64,000 nt of DNA from Acidimicrobiia bacterium (GCA_041676705.1 JBAYRL010000002.1:186001-250000); one strand, 5' to 3'. Counted from the stretch's first letter, positions 8,621 to 17,047 are shown. The notes: a model not told the origin generated them from the sequence alone. Numbers and translations: made by a program.

Positions 8621-10644
8621 TCTGTTACCTCTTTTAGGAGGGCTTGGATTTCGGTTTCGAGTTGTTTGATTTCTGCGTCGATTTCGTGGAGGGGTCGTGG
8701 TGGGGTGTAGGTGTAGAAGTGGCGGGTGAGGGGGATTTCGTAGCCGATTCGGGTTTTGGTGTGGTCGACCCAGGCGTCGGGGACGTAGGGGTGGACTTCT
8801 TCGGCCATGTAGTTGTTGATGGCGGTGCGGTATTCGATAGTGGCGAGTCGTGCGGTGGGGTCAGCCTCGAAAGCCACGGGGTTGGCCGGGAGGGGTACGT
8901 TTTCGTTGTCCCGTAAATCAGGGTCGGGAAGTGGTTGGTCTTTGGTGTCGGTGACGGGTTCGGCGTTGGGGTCCCGGATGGCGAGGGCGTCGAGGATGGC
9001 GGTGCGTAGCGGTTTGCCTTTTAGTCCGAGTTCGGCCATTAGCGCTGTAACGCGTTTTTCGGCGATGGCCGGGTCAGCGATGGGGTCGTTTCGCCATTGT
9101 TCGATTCCGGTGCGTAACGCGGCCTGAGTGGTTTCGTCGAGTTTGGTGATTCTGCGGTCGCTGTTGAGGGTGGTGAGGGTGTCGTCGGTGGCTTCCCAGC
9201 GGACTCGTAGGGGGCGTTCGACGGTGATGCGGAGGAACCCAAATGCTTCGTTTGGGAAGGTTTTGACTCTGACTCCGGAGGGATGGTCGGCGTCGGTGTT
9301 TTGGCCGTAGGCGCGGACGATGTCGGCGATTTGGGGGTCGCTGATCTGGTTGCGTTTCGCGCCGAGGCTTTTACGCATTTTGGTGAACATGTTGCGGGCA
9401 TCGATCAGCTGGACGGTGCCGCGACGTTCGGGGCTTTTGCGGTTGGTGACGATCCAGAAGTAAGTGGAGATCCCGGTGTTGTAAAAGAGTTGGTCGGGGA
9501 GGGCGACGACGGATTCGAGCCAGTCGCTCTCGATGATCCACCGGCGAATCTCGGACTCACCCGAACCCGCAGCACCGGTGAATAAGGGGGATCCGTTGAA
9601 CACGATCGCCACCCGCGAACCGCCTTGTTCGGCGGGTTTCATCTTGGCGATCATGTGCTGCAAAAACAGGAAACTACCATCGTTAATCCGGGGCAGCCCA
9701 GCCCCGAACCGGCCGGCGAACCCTTGCGATTCGTGCTCGTCACGGACCGTGTCAGCAACCTTTTTCCACTCAACCCCGAACGGCGGGTTCGCAATGGCGT
9801 AGTCCACCTGCAGTCCGGGGTGGCCATCTTCTGAGAAGCTGTTGCCGTAGGCAATGTTGGTGGCGTCTTGGCCTTTTAGCATCATGTCGGAACGGCAGAT
9901 GGCGTAGGTCTCAGCGTTGAGTTCTTGCCCATACACATGCAGCCGTGCGCTCGGGTTGTGTTCACGGAGATAGTCCTCAGCCACCGACAGCATCCCGCCG
10001 GTGCCACACGCCGGATCGAGCAGAGTCTTTGAGATGCCGGGTTTGGTGAGCAGGTCTTCGTCTTCGATAAACAACAGGCTCACCATGAGCCGAATCACTT
10101 CACGGGGGGTGAAGTGCTCGCCTGCGGTTTCGTTCGACAGCTCGGAGAACCGGCGGATCAACTCCTCATACAGATAACCCATCTCAAGGTTCGACACCGC
10201 ATCTGGGTGCAGGTCAACCTCAGCGAATTTTGAGACCACCAGATACAGCAGGTTGGATCGTTCGAGGCGAGCGATCTGGGTGTCGAACCCGAACTTTTCA
10301 ATCACGTCCCGGGCGCCGGGGGAGAAACTGGCGATGTAGTGGCGGAGGTTGTCAGCCAGATCATCCGGGGCGGCTATCAGCTTGGCGAAATCGTATCGGG
10401 AGGTGTTGTAGAACTGCTGACCCGCCGCCGCCTCCAACAACTCCGGGCGGTCCCCGTATTTAGCGGCTCGTTCAAGCACCTGGTCTTTGGTGGGCTCCAG
10501 CACACAGTCCAAGCGGCGAAGCACCGTGAGCGGCAAAATCACCCGGCCGTACTCAGACTGCTTGTAATCACCCCGCAACAGGTCAGCCACCGACCAAATA
10601 AACGCGGCGTGGTTATTGATTATCGGACTGCTTGTCTGTGCCAA
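8617..10644 (-). CDS. hsdM: Type I restriction-modification DNA methyltransferase
   Basis: HsdM (675 residues) makes N6-methyladenine at the site chosen by HsdS. A helical HsdM_N domain occupies about residues 8-150. The methyltransferase core has the SAM-binding motif DPACGTGG at 210-217 and the catalytic NPPFG at 286-290. The C-terminal 150 residues extend past the core and end in a charged coiled coil (LHEIDAEIKQLETEIQALL) that probably packs against HsdS. It is the first gene of the operon. Only about 85 bases separate its ATG from the stop of the transposase gene on the same strand, so its promoter is either inside that gap or inside the insertion element. Confidence 0.96.
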   Translation of the reverse strand: MAQTSSPIINNHAAFIWSVADLLRGDYKQSEYGRVILPLTVLRRLDCVLEPTKDQVLERAAKYGDRPELLEAAAGQQFYNTSRYDFAKLIAAPDDLADNLRHYIASFSPGARDVIEKFGFDTQIARLERSNLLYLVVSKFAEVDLHPDAVSNLEMGYLYEELIRRFSELSNETAGEHFTPREVIRLMVSLLFIEDEDLLTKPGISKTLLDPACGTGGMLSVAEDYLREHNPSARLHVYGQELNAETYAICRSDMMLKGQDATNIAYGNSFSEDGHPGLQVDYAIANPPFGVEWKKVADTVRDEHESQGFAGRFGAGLPRINDGSFLFLQHMIAKMKPAEQGGSRVAIVFNGSPLFTGAAGSGESEIRRWIIESDWLESVVALPDQLFYNTGISTYFWIVTNRKSPERRGTVQLIDARNMFTKMRKSLGAKRNQISDPQIADIVRAYGQNTDADHPSGVRVKTFPNEAFGFLRITVERPLRVRWEATDDTLTTLNSDRRITKLDETTQAALRTGIEQWRNDPIADPAIAEKRVTALMAELGLKGKPLRTAILDALAIRDPNAEPVTDTKDQPLPDPDLRDNENVPLPANPVAFEADPTARLATIEYRTAINNYMAEEVHPYVPDAWVDHTKTRIGYEIPLTRHFYTYTPPRPLHEIDAEIKQLETEIQALLKEVTE

Positions 10645-10729
10645 CTCGACCGCTCCGTGATGTTCTCATGAGGATCCCATGTTCGCACTCCACCATCAAC
10701 TTTGCTGGCTCCACTCAACGCATCGGCGG

Positions 10730-12232
10730 TTAGGCGACGGCTCGTAGTCGGCGGCGGCTTATCAGCTTGTGTTCGTGTTGAGCGCAGGCGGTGTGCTGGG
10801 CGACATGGACATCCCAGGCCACCGCGTTGTTCAACAACACCGCCCCGACCAGGTCGAGGAGGAAATGGCTGGGGTTGAGACTTGAGGCCCGTTCCCGTGG
10901 CAGCATGGCTTTCAACCACGAAAACACGGATTCGGAATCGCTTCGGAGCCCTTCGACCCGGTCCGAGTATGGGGTGGACTCGTTAACTGGGCGGACCCAG
11001 TCCGCCAGCGCGAACGGTTCCTTTCTTTGGTTTCGGCCTTTGCGGTCCGCCGCGAAGTCAATCTCAACATCTAAAGCCCCAGCCGAGCAGGGGACCCTGA
11101 GCCGGCCGATCGGATGCCACCCATCGATCCGGTGCTCCCACCGCAGATCCACACACTCAACATAGGTTGCGTTAATCGATGGCTGGTCACCAGGGATGAC
11201 CGCGACGACCGCTCCGTCCATGGCCCAAAGCTCATGCACACAAGCCCGGGACCCCACCTGGTGGGTAACCAGTTGGAGCTGGTGGATTTTGAGTCGGGCT
11301 TTGGGGGCAGTTTTGTCTGCTGAACGCCGACGCGCTCCTTTACCTTTCCGTTTTTCTCGTACCCCAGCGCTGCTGTAGCCGGCCCGTTGCAGCTCCACTG
11401 GAAGATTCACATGCGCATGGTTTTTGGCTGCTTCTGGCATAGCCACCACCGGGAGCACTCCGGTTTTCATTAACCGGCGAATGTGGGAACCGGACATCAG
11501 CCGGTCATACACCACATGAGACACCCCTCCGCCAGCCTGGGCGATGATCTGGTCAAACAGCCCAAGGGACGCCCCGATCTCGTTGGCGTCACGAAATAGC
11601 TGGAGTCCAAGGATTACTCGCTGCCAGCGTTGGCGGCCATGGCAGCCAACCATCGCGATCGGCAAACCGGTTTGCTCCCTCGGCCCGCCCTTGCCCTCAA
11701 AACGATGCGCTAACCGAGGACTACGCACCGCCCGGGACCCCTGCACCTCTCCGTTGTGGTCAACGGAAACATCCGACAGTGCTGTAAATACTGTGCCATC
11801 CCCATAGATCACCCGTCCCGGGGCGGGTCGATGCCACGGCGAGCTAACCGCCGGGTCCAGCAGCCCCATCGACTGGGCCAGTGGCACTGCCACCTCAGCC
11901 ACCGCCTCCGCTAACGCATCAGCAAACCCCTCCCCGGTGGCTTCCCGAAGATGGCGCAGCTTGTCAAAAGTTGGAGGAGCAACCGAAAGCTCACGCCCAA
12001 CACGGGCTGCGGATTCACGCAAATAATCCCAAACCGGGGTAGCCATGAAAGTGGAGCTACACGTATTGGCTGAACCAATCGCCCAGCGACCCGCCAAAAA
12101 CACCAGCATCGACACCCACTCCGCCCGAGACCCCCGGCCATCCTGCAGGAAGTCGCTGAATACATCTGCTAGCTCTTCGAGGCCGGGCATGGCCGCTACT
12201 GCTTCCAGATCGGAGAACGGATTCCGGTCCAT
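10730..12232 (-). CDS. DDE-type transposase
   Basis: The 500-residue protein has the acidic-triad layout of an IS4-like DDE transposase: YGDGTVF (about residue 143), HVVYDRLMSG (about 240), and a C-terminal DSESVFSWLKAMLP (about 438) that supplies the glutamate in a helix. The tail is rich in Arg and His. A GGAGG ribosome site lies 9 bases before the ATG. The family cannot be named with certainty. Clear terminal inverted repeats were not found. A weak candidate pair is ATGAGGATCCCATG near 10,671 against the complement of GACCCCAT near 12,329. The reading frame is full length, so the element may still be mobile. It separates the hsd operon from the hsdR remnant. Confidence 0.75.
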   Translation of the reverse strand: MDRNPFSDLEAVAAMPGLEELADVFSDFLQDGRGSRAEWVSMLVFLAGRWAIGSANTCSSTFMATPVWDYLRESAARVGRELSVAPPTFDKLRHLREATGEGFADALAEAVAEVAVPLAQSMGLLDPAVSSPWHRPAPGRVIYGDGTVFTALSDVSVDHNGEVQGSRAVRSPRLAHRFEGKGGPREQTGLPIAMVGCHGRQRWQRVILGLQLFRDANEIGASLGLFDQIIAQAGGGVSHVVYDRLMSGSHIRRLMKTGVLPVVAMPEAAKNHAHVNLPVELQRAGYSSAGVREKRKGKGARRRSADKTAPKARLKIHQLQLVTHQVGSRACVHELWAMDGAVVAVIPGDQPSINATYVECVDLRWEHRIDGWHPIGRLRVPCSAGALDVEIDFAADRKGRNQRKEPFALADWVRPVNESTPYSDRVEGLRSDSESVFSWLKAMLPRERASSLNPSHFLLDLVGAVLLNNAVAWDVHVAQHTACAQHEHKLISRRRLRAVA

Positions 12233-12319
12233 CAGATCAACCTCCAGACGAGACGCCCCATGCGTCTCCTGGAGAAAGGTCCGAAATCACCCGCCCGCCG
12301 CAATCCCCACCGGGGCGTA

Positions 12320-12351
12320 CCACAATAAGACCCCATCTGTTCCCACAATAA
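12320..12351 (+). repeat. Two direct copies of CCACAATAA beside the transposase
   Basis: CCACAATAA occurs at 12,320-12,328 and again at 12,343-12,351, a 23-base period, about 90 bases upstream of the transposase start. The spacing of roughly two helical turns suits a protein binding the same face, such as the transposase or a regulator of it. No third copy was seen. Confidence 0.35.
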
Positions 12352-12504
12352 ATGTCCGCTGAACCCATCCCGGTGGCGAGTTGTGGCTCGTCTGGTGCTT
12401 GGACGCGGGCTCTCCCAAAGCAGTTTGTGCGGCGAGCGCTAAAGAGGAATTTCGTAATGGTGGTTTCTGTCGGCACTGAATGACGGCCGGTAAACCAGCA
12501 AACC

Positions 12505-12938
12505 TTGCCGTTTCAGACGGCGTTCCTGTGCAGCGATCTGTACCTCGGTCACTTCGATGTGGATATGTCAGTGTTCTCCGAAGAGACCCGATCCGTCCGG
12601 CGCAGCAACGTGGTGCAGTTCGAGAAGTTCTGCGAAAAGCTCAAGTGGGCCATCCAGGTGTACCGGATCAGAGCCGTCGCCAACCGTGGCCCTGCCTTGG
12701 TAGCCATGGGCGACGGCAAACTCAAAGCCGTCACCGCCGAGCTAATGCTGAAGTTTCGCGAGAACGTAGCCATCGACTGGAACAGCAAGCAATCCGCCCA
12801 AGCTGGCATCCGGGCCACCGCAAAGACCCTCCTCGCTCGGCACGGCTACCCTCCGGGCTACAGCGACGAAGCCATCGAACCGTCCTCAAACAGAGCGAAG
12901 TATTCGCTGAAACGTGGACACAGGAAACAGCCGCATAG
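12505..12938 (+). pseudogene. C-terminal remnant of a second HsdR, frameshifted
   Basis: The text KLKAVTAELMLKFRENVAID followed by WNSKQSAQAGIRATAKTLL and RHGYPPGY is characteristic of the C-terminal (DUF3387-type) region of type I HsdR subunits. The motor and nuclease parts are absent. Near 12,879-12,882 the frame shifts by one base: GAACCGTCC reads EPSS, but one extra A gives ETVLKQSEVFAETWTQETAA and a stop at 12,936-12,938. The fragment is thus broken at both ends and cannot work. It lies on the opposite strand to the intact hsd operon and differs from its HsdR, which has an AlbA_2 tail. It is therefore debris of an older restriction system. Confidence 0.8.
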
Positions 12939-13004
12939 CAGGCCGGATGTAGCCGTGAAATAAAGTCCCATGTGGCTGTCAGCGAGGTCGAGGACAATAC
13001 AGAC

Positions 13005-13377
13005 ATGACTGACCCCCGCTTCCTCAGACGACGAGCTTTGGGCTCGCCAAGTTGGCCCAGCTCTCAACGAAGCCAACACCGCCGAACTTCTTGGGCAGAC
13101 AGTGACCGAGACCGCCACAGACCCGGGCTTGCTCCGTATTCGCAGCAGCGAGGGGCAGCACGTCTACCCAATCTTCCAATTCGATAGTGCTCACCCACTC
13201 CCCGGACTGGCTAAGACCCTCGAGATCCTGCGACAGGCAACCTCCGACGTCGGGGTGCTCGCGTGGCTCACAGGTATCCATCCGCACCTCGAGGGCACAC
13301 CCGTCGATGCCCTCCGCGCCGGCGACATAGACACAGTACTCGCTCTGGCCACCCGTTTCGCCAACCACAACAGATAG
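13005..13377 (+). pseudogene. Antitoxin-like protein (Xre/MbcA/ParS type), frameshifted
   Basis: From 13,018 on, the frame gives a coherent protein of about 118 residues: SSDDELWARQVGPALNEAN, then YPIFQFDSAHPLPGLAKTLE, then AWLTGIHPHLEGTPVDALRA. The WL...P...LEGTPVDALRAGD pattern is that of the toxin-binding domain of Xre/MbcA/ParS antitoxins, which partner RES-family NAD-degrading toxins. An ATG at 13,005 is in another frame. Removing one C from the CCCCC run at 13,013-13,017 joins it cleanly as MTDPASSDDEL. Without that, translation could only start at internal codons such as the GTG at 13,102. No RES toxin gene follows within the next 180 bases, so it appears to be an orphan. Confidence 0.6.
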
Positions 13378-13563
13378 CGAACACTTCAGGTCGGGCTACG
13401 AGCTAACCGACTCCAACCCGGCTCCACAGGATGTGCAAACTCGGACGAGTTCGTGTGCAAGCCATCTTCGCCTGACATGCCAAGAAGCCGCTCGACCTAC
13501 ACAGACGCGAATTGAGGGAACACGCCCACCAATATCGTCAACCACGTGATCCAGAGAGCCGAA

Positions 13564-13902
13564 TTACACCACCAAATACCGCCCCCGCTCCGGACGGGTC
13601 ACTGCCCCCCGCCCAAGCAAGTAGTTCAATGTGGCAGTAACCAAACGAAGATCCTCAGTCCGCCCCGAAGCTGTTAACCGCCCCAGGATTTCGGTCGGAG
13701 ACAACGTCAGACCCGAGTCCCGTAAAACCGCGACAATCGCATCGGACCTAGACATCGCAACAACGTCCTGAACCAGAGGTTCACCGGATCGAAGGAAAGC
13801 CAGCTCCGCCTCGATCCCCCGACATCGCGCCATCACTTCCCGAGCTAAACGCTGCTGCTCAGCAAGATCCCGTTCCAGTTCCCTAATCCGACGCTTAGCC
13901 AC
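13564..13902 (-). CDS. Small coiled-coil / winged-helix-like protein
   Basis: The 112-residue protein starts with a basic, charged helix likely to form a coiled coil (residues 1-45, KRRIRELERDLAEQQRLARE). After a linker comes an alpha/beta stretch of winged-helix type (residues 50-112: SRSDAIVAVLRDSGLTLSPT, a helix TATLNYLLGRGAV, and a wing RPERGRYLVV). DNA binding is likely but the target is unknown. I chose the GTG at 13,900-13,902 because a TATGCT box sits exactly 6 bases before it, a leaderless layout; the longer reading adds an implausible cysteine-rich leader. An inverted repeat just upstream suggests self-regulation. Confidence 0.6.
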   Translation of the reverse strand: MAKRRIRELERDLAEQQRLAREVMARCRGIEAELAFLRSGEPLVQDVVAMSRSDAIVAVLRDSGLTLSPTEILGRLTASGRTEDLRLVTATLNYLLGRGAVTRPERGRYLVV

Positions 13903-13908
13903 GCCAGC

Positions 13909-13966
13909 AGCATAACAGACATTAAAGACAAAGAGACAAACAAAGGACAAAGGTTGTCTTTGTCTT
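13909..13966 (-). promoter_or_regulatory. Leaderless promoter with inverted-repeat operator
   Basis: Reading leftward, TATGCT (13,914-13,909) lies 6 bases before the GTG start, fitting a -10 box for a leaderless message. Upstream, AAGACAAAGA at 13,925-13,934 and its exact complement TCTTTGTCTT at 13,957-13,966 form a 10-base inverted repeat. The bases between are also dense in ACAAAG-like units. The near arm overlaps the expected -35 region, so a bound protein would block transcription. Confidence 0.45.
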
Positions 13967-14073
13967 CACTCAAGCGAAGCGCGAGTAAACTACAACACCA
14001 ACTCAGATGCCGCCTACGATTACCTGGCGCGACTTCACGCCGAACAATACGCTGAGGTAACCGCGGAAGTCCC

Positions 14074-14146
14074 GCCCTCGTAGCTCAGTGGATAGAGCAC
14101 TTCTCTCCTAAAGAAGGGGCCGTAGGTTCGATTCCTACCGGGGGCA
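14074..14146 (+). tRNA. tRNA-Arg, anticodon CCU
   Basis: The 73 bases fold as a complete cloverleaf. The acceptor stem is GCCCTCG with CGGGGGC (one G-U pair). The D arm is GCTC...GAGC. The anticodon stem is CTTCT/AGAAG around the loop CTCCTAA, giving anticodon CCT (codon AGG). The T arm is GTAGG-TTCGATT-CCTAC, with discriminator A. CCA is not encoded. A CTTTTT run follows. The gene marks the right edge of the accessory region. Confidence 0.97.
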
Positions 14147-14178
14147 CTTTTTCAACTTGTTAGGCTTTGGTCATCACT

Positions 14179-15183
14179 ATGAACAGCCCTAGGCCGCCGG
14201 TTCCTTACCGCTTACTAACCGCCACGTTCACTTTTATAGTGCCTATGGTGCTTGCAGTCGCGGCCATCTTGTGGGTTCGGAGCTTCGCACACGAACTGCC
14301 AAATCCAGTCGCCAACCACTGGGGTGCCAGCGGTAAACCCGACGGTACCGGCACGTGGCAGGGCTCTATCACCGGGATTGTCTTGGTCACGGCCCTGATG
14401 TGTGCCATAGGAACTGTTATAGGTGTTAGTCTTGGTCGATGGGCGGCCACACGACGACTAGCCGTCTTCGTCAGCATGTGGAGCGCGATCGCGCTGCCTT
14501 GGTTCGTAGCTGGTGGACTCTGGCAACAGCGCGGTCTCGCCAACGCTCTTGAAGCACCCGATGTTTACCGTCCCATGTGGATGGCTTTCACCCTAGCCGC
14601 AGTGGTAGCTGGAATTGTGGCCGCCCTAATACCTGCCGATGCCCCCTTGCCAGCCACAGAGCCACTTCCACCCGAGGCATCTCGAGCCAGTCTGGAACCG
14701 CATGAACTGGCCAACGCTAGCTGGACTGAAGTAATTGTGATGCCCGGGTTTCACCCATTAGCGGGCGGCGGCATTGTCGCCACCATACTTCTTGCGCTGA
14801 TGGCCACCTGGCGGACACTGGCCATTGCCAGTGTGGCGGCACTAACCCTGGCCGCGCTCACCTTGTTATTAGTAGCTATGGGGCGATGGACCGTAACAAT
14901 TAACGCTCACGGCCTAGTGGCCAGTCCATTCTTTGGTAGACCACGAACTCGCATCCCCTTAAACGAAATCATTTCGGCCGAAGTTACGACCGTGAAACCT
15001 TTCCAAGAGTTCGGTGGCTGGGGTTACCGGGTGGGCCGAGGAGGCACGGTAGGCATCGTGATTCGTCGGGGCAAAGCGCTAAAGGTTCATCGCAGCGGCC
15101 AGCGCGATCTCATCATCACAATTGATAACGCTGCAGCTGGTGCCGCTTTGCTAAACACCCTGGTGGAACACTCACGTCAATAG
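14179..15183 (+). CDS. DUF1648-family membrane protein
   Basis: The protein (334 residues from the ATG at 14,179) has a DUF1648 start: a first membrane helix at about residues 10-33, then LPNPVANHWGASGKPDGTG, the LPxxxAxHW...G.PDG signature of the family. Further hydrophobic segments follow at about 48-68, 80-98, 118-140 and 185-225. The C-terminal 100 residues (TVTINAHGLVASPFFGRPRT onward) form a beta-rich cytosolic domain of PH-like character. The function of the family is not established; some members sit in SdpI-like immunity proteins. A TTG 12 bases upstream is possible but less likely. It is the first gene after the tRNA. Confidence 0.75.
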   Translation: MNSPRPPVPYRLLTATFTFIVPMVLAVAAILWVRSFAHELPNPVANHWGASGKPDGTGTWQGSITGIVLVTALMCAIGTVIGVSLGRWAATRRLAVFVSMWSAIALPWFVAGGLWQQRGLANALEAPDVYRPMWMAFTLAAVVAGIVAALIPADAPLPATEPLPPEASRASLEPHELANASWTEVIVMPGFHPLAGGGIVATILLALMATWRTLAIASVAALTLAALTLLLVAMGRWTVTINAHGLVASPFFGRPRTRIPLNEIISAEVTTVKPFQEFGGWGYRVGRGGTVGIVIRRGKALKVHRSGQRDLIITIDNAAAGAALLNTLVEHSRQ

Positions 15184-15242
15184 TGCCCCATCGGCCCAAA
15201 CCATTCGCCCAGGCCAAAGGTCCAAACCAATTTGCGGTGGCT

Positions 15243-15572
15243 TTAGCGCTTCAGGCCGTCAAGGGCCAGGGCAATCGCATGGTCATCACGCAACATCAGT
15301 CCGAAGCTGACTACATCGTCATGGTCGAACAGGGGTGCCTTTGGATCGGCAACCTCCCGAGCTGGCGTCTTCCAAACCGAGTATGAAACACCCGCTGAAA
15401 TCAGCAAGTCAATCATGTCGCCCGGAGCCTTCTTCACCACCACGCCAGCACAACTGGGGCAACGAAACGAGTAGGAAGCGCTGAGGTCGTCCTCGTTGAT
15501 CATCACTTGAACATCAGCAACAGTCAGCTCCACGTCTCCACAAGTTCCGCATGTTGCCTTAATGGTGGTCAT
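15243..15572 (-). CDS. Small zinc-ribbon protein, function unknown
   Basis: The 109-residue protein has two CxxC pairs, CGTC near residue 8 and CPSC near residue 37 (FRCPSCAGVV), spaced as in a zinc ribbon. An alpha-rich tail follows. I chose the ATG at 15,570-15,572 because the first CxxC follows directly and a GAAGGG-type ribosome site precedes it. The longer reading to 15,686 would run into the trkH leader. No catalytic motif is visible. It is transcribed away from the potassium transport genes. Confidence 0.65.
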   Translation of the reverse strand: MTTIKATCGTCGDVELTVADVQVMINEDDLSASYSFRCPSCAGVVVKKAPGDMIDLLISAGVSYSVWKTPAREVADPKAPLFDHDDVVSFGLMLRDDHAIALALDGLKR

Positions 15573-15638
15573 TAGCTTCGTACCCTTCGCACTCTCATCA
15601 AATGCTTCGACCACTTTCGGTGAGACCTTGAGTAAAAA

Positions 15639-15681
15639 CATTGCTGGGTGTAAGCAATGAGCAGCACGGCCCATTCGGGCC
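15639..15681 (+). promoter_or_regulatory. Two stem-loops in the trkH leader
   Basis: CATTGC at 15,639-15,644 pairs with GCAATG at 15,654-15,659 across a 9-base loop. GGCCC at 15,668-15,672 then pairs with GGGCC at 15,677-15,681 across an ATTC loop. The second stem ends 16 bases before the trkH ATG, just upstream of its AAAGGA ribosome site. The pair could be a regulatory leader. It does not match the c-di-AMP riboswitch pattern that I can recall. Confidence 0.35.
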
Positions 15682-15697
15682 CTCAAAGGATCGAAGC

Positions 15698-17047
15698 ATG
15701 CCTAAACCACCGCGCTCACAAGTGCGCAATTACCATCCTGCACAAATCATTGTATTTGGCTTCGGTTCCGTTATTTTGGCAGGCAGCGCCCTCTTGATGC
15801 TGCCAATTTCTCACACCGGCAGCGCTGACATTCGACCTATCACCGCGCTCTTTACGGCCACTTCAGCCGTTTGCGTGACCGGGCTAGCGACAGTTGAAAC
15901 AGCCACCTCCTGGACCACCTTTGGCCATGTCGTGATTTTGGTACTCATCCAGCTCGGCGGACTGGGAATCATGAGCTTGGCCTCCCTCGCCGGCATTCTA
16001 ATTAGCCACCGCTTGGGCCTACGTTCCCGACTGCGAGCTCAAGCCGAAACCGGAGCACTCAACCTGGGCGACGTTCGCACCGTGTTGCGAGGCGTGCTGG
16101 CGGTAACTCTCTTCTTTGAAGGCCTCGCCGCCACCACACTCACTTTGTGGTTCATGTTCCACCATCACTACAACCCTTCCAAGGCCATTTGGAACGGTGT
16201 CTTTCACTCCATTTCGGCCTACAACAACGCCGGTTTCGCCCTGTTTGAGGGAAATTTGGTGCGTTTCGCGCACGACCCCTTCGTGCTTATCGTCATTGCA
16301 CTGGCCATCATCGCTGGCGGCATCGGCTTTCCCGTCATCCTCGACCTACGCCGTGAGCGCTTTCGTTTCAAAGCCTGGACGCTACACACCAAACTCGTGG
16401 TCATCATGACGGTGGCGCTCATTCTGATCGGCACCACCTTCTTCACCATTTCTGAATGGGACAACCCGGCGACTCTTGGCCCGCTCAACTCTGCGGAATC
16501 AGTAACCGGCGGCTTCTTCGCCGCAATTACCGACCGCACCGCTGGTTTCAATGCTCTAGATTACGGTTCAGCCAACGAATCAACGGTATTAATCACCACC
16601 ATCTTCATGTTCATCGGCGCTGCGCCCGCTGGAACCGCAGGCGGCGTAAAGGTCACAACCATCGCCGTTCTTACGCTCATGGTTTGGTCGGAGATGCGAG
16701 GCGACCCCGATGTAAGCGCCTTCGGTCGACGCCTGCCCCGATTTTCACAACGCCAGTCACTCGCCATCTTCCTCTTGGGTTTAGGCGCCACCCTCGTTGG
16801 TACCGTGGTCCTAATCACTACCGGTCCATTTGAAATTGGTGCCGCGGCCTTCGAAGCCGCCTCGGCCTTTAGCACCACCGGTCTAACAACAGGCATAACT
16901 CCGCTTCTGAAAATTCCGGCCCAACTTATTCTTATAACTCTTATGTTCTTGGGCCGCGTTGGCCCGGTAACGTTAGGCACGGCCCTAGTTCTACGTGAAC
17001 GCGGCCGTTTGTTCCGCTACCCCGAAGAACGTCCCATGGTCGGCTAA
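15698..17047 (+). CDS. TrkH/KtrB-type potassium channel subunit, first copy
   Basis: The 449-residue membrane protein is a potassium-translocating subunit of the Trk/Ktr superfamily, built from four M1-pore-M2 repeats. Each pore loop keeps the filter glycine: SAVCVTGL, YNNAGF, TAGFN and STTGLTTG. The ATG at 15,698 follows an AAAGGA ribosome site; an upstream reading would include the leader hairpins. The second channel gene starts 14 bases after its stop, and a TrkA/KtrA-type gene follows, so the three form an operon. The transporter acts in the cytoplasmic membrane, gated by the cytosolic RCK ring. Confidence 0.92.
   Translation: MPKPPRSQVRNYHPAQIIVFGFGSVILAGSALLMLPISHTGSADIRPITALFTATSAVCVTGLATVETATSWTTFGHVVILVLIQLGGLGIMSLASLAGILISHRLGLRSRLRAQAETGALNLGDVRTVLRGVLAVTLFFEGLAATTLTLWFMFHHHYNPSKAIWNGVFHSISAYNNAGFALFEGNLVRFAHDPFVLIVIALAIIAGGIGFPVILDLRRERFRFKAWTLHTKLVVIMTVALILIGTTFFTISEWDNPATLGPLNSAESVTGGFFAAITDRTAGFNALDYGSANESTVLITTIFMFIGAAPAGTAGGVKVTTIAVLTLMVWSEMRGDPDVSAFGRRLPRFSQRQSLAIFLLGLGATLVGTVVLITTGPFEIGAAAFEAASAFSTTGLTTGITPLLKIPAQLILITLMFLGRVGPVTLGTALVLRERGRLFRYPEERPMVG

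Noticed and set aside
10669..12336. Terminal inverted repeats of the transposase element
   Set aside because: The best pair matches at about 13 of 20 positions with a gap and has no convincing target duplication, so element ends were not called.
12320..12351. Start of a CRISPR array
   Set aside because: Only two 9-base copies exist, far too short and too few for CRISPR repeats.
12480..12938. A separate 152-codon gene in the third plus frame
   Set aside because: Only its last 20 codons look real; they are the continuation of the frameshifted HsdR remnant.
15183..15386. A 67-codon plus-strand frame after the DUF1648 gene
   Set aside because: It lies antisense to the zinc-ribbon gene, has no domain pattern and no ribosome site.
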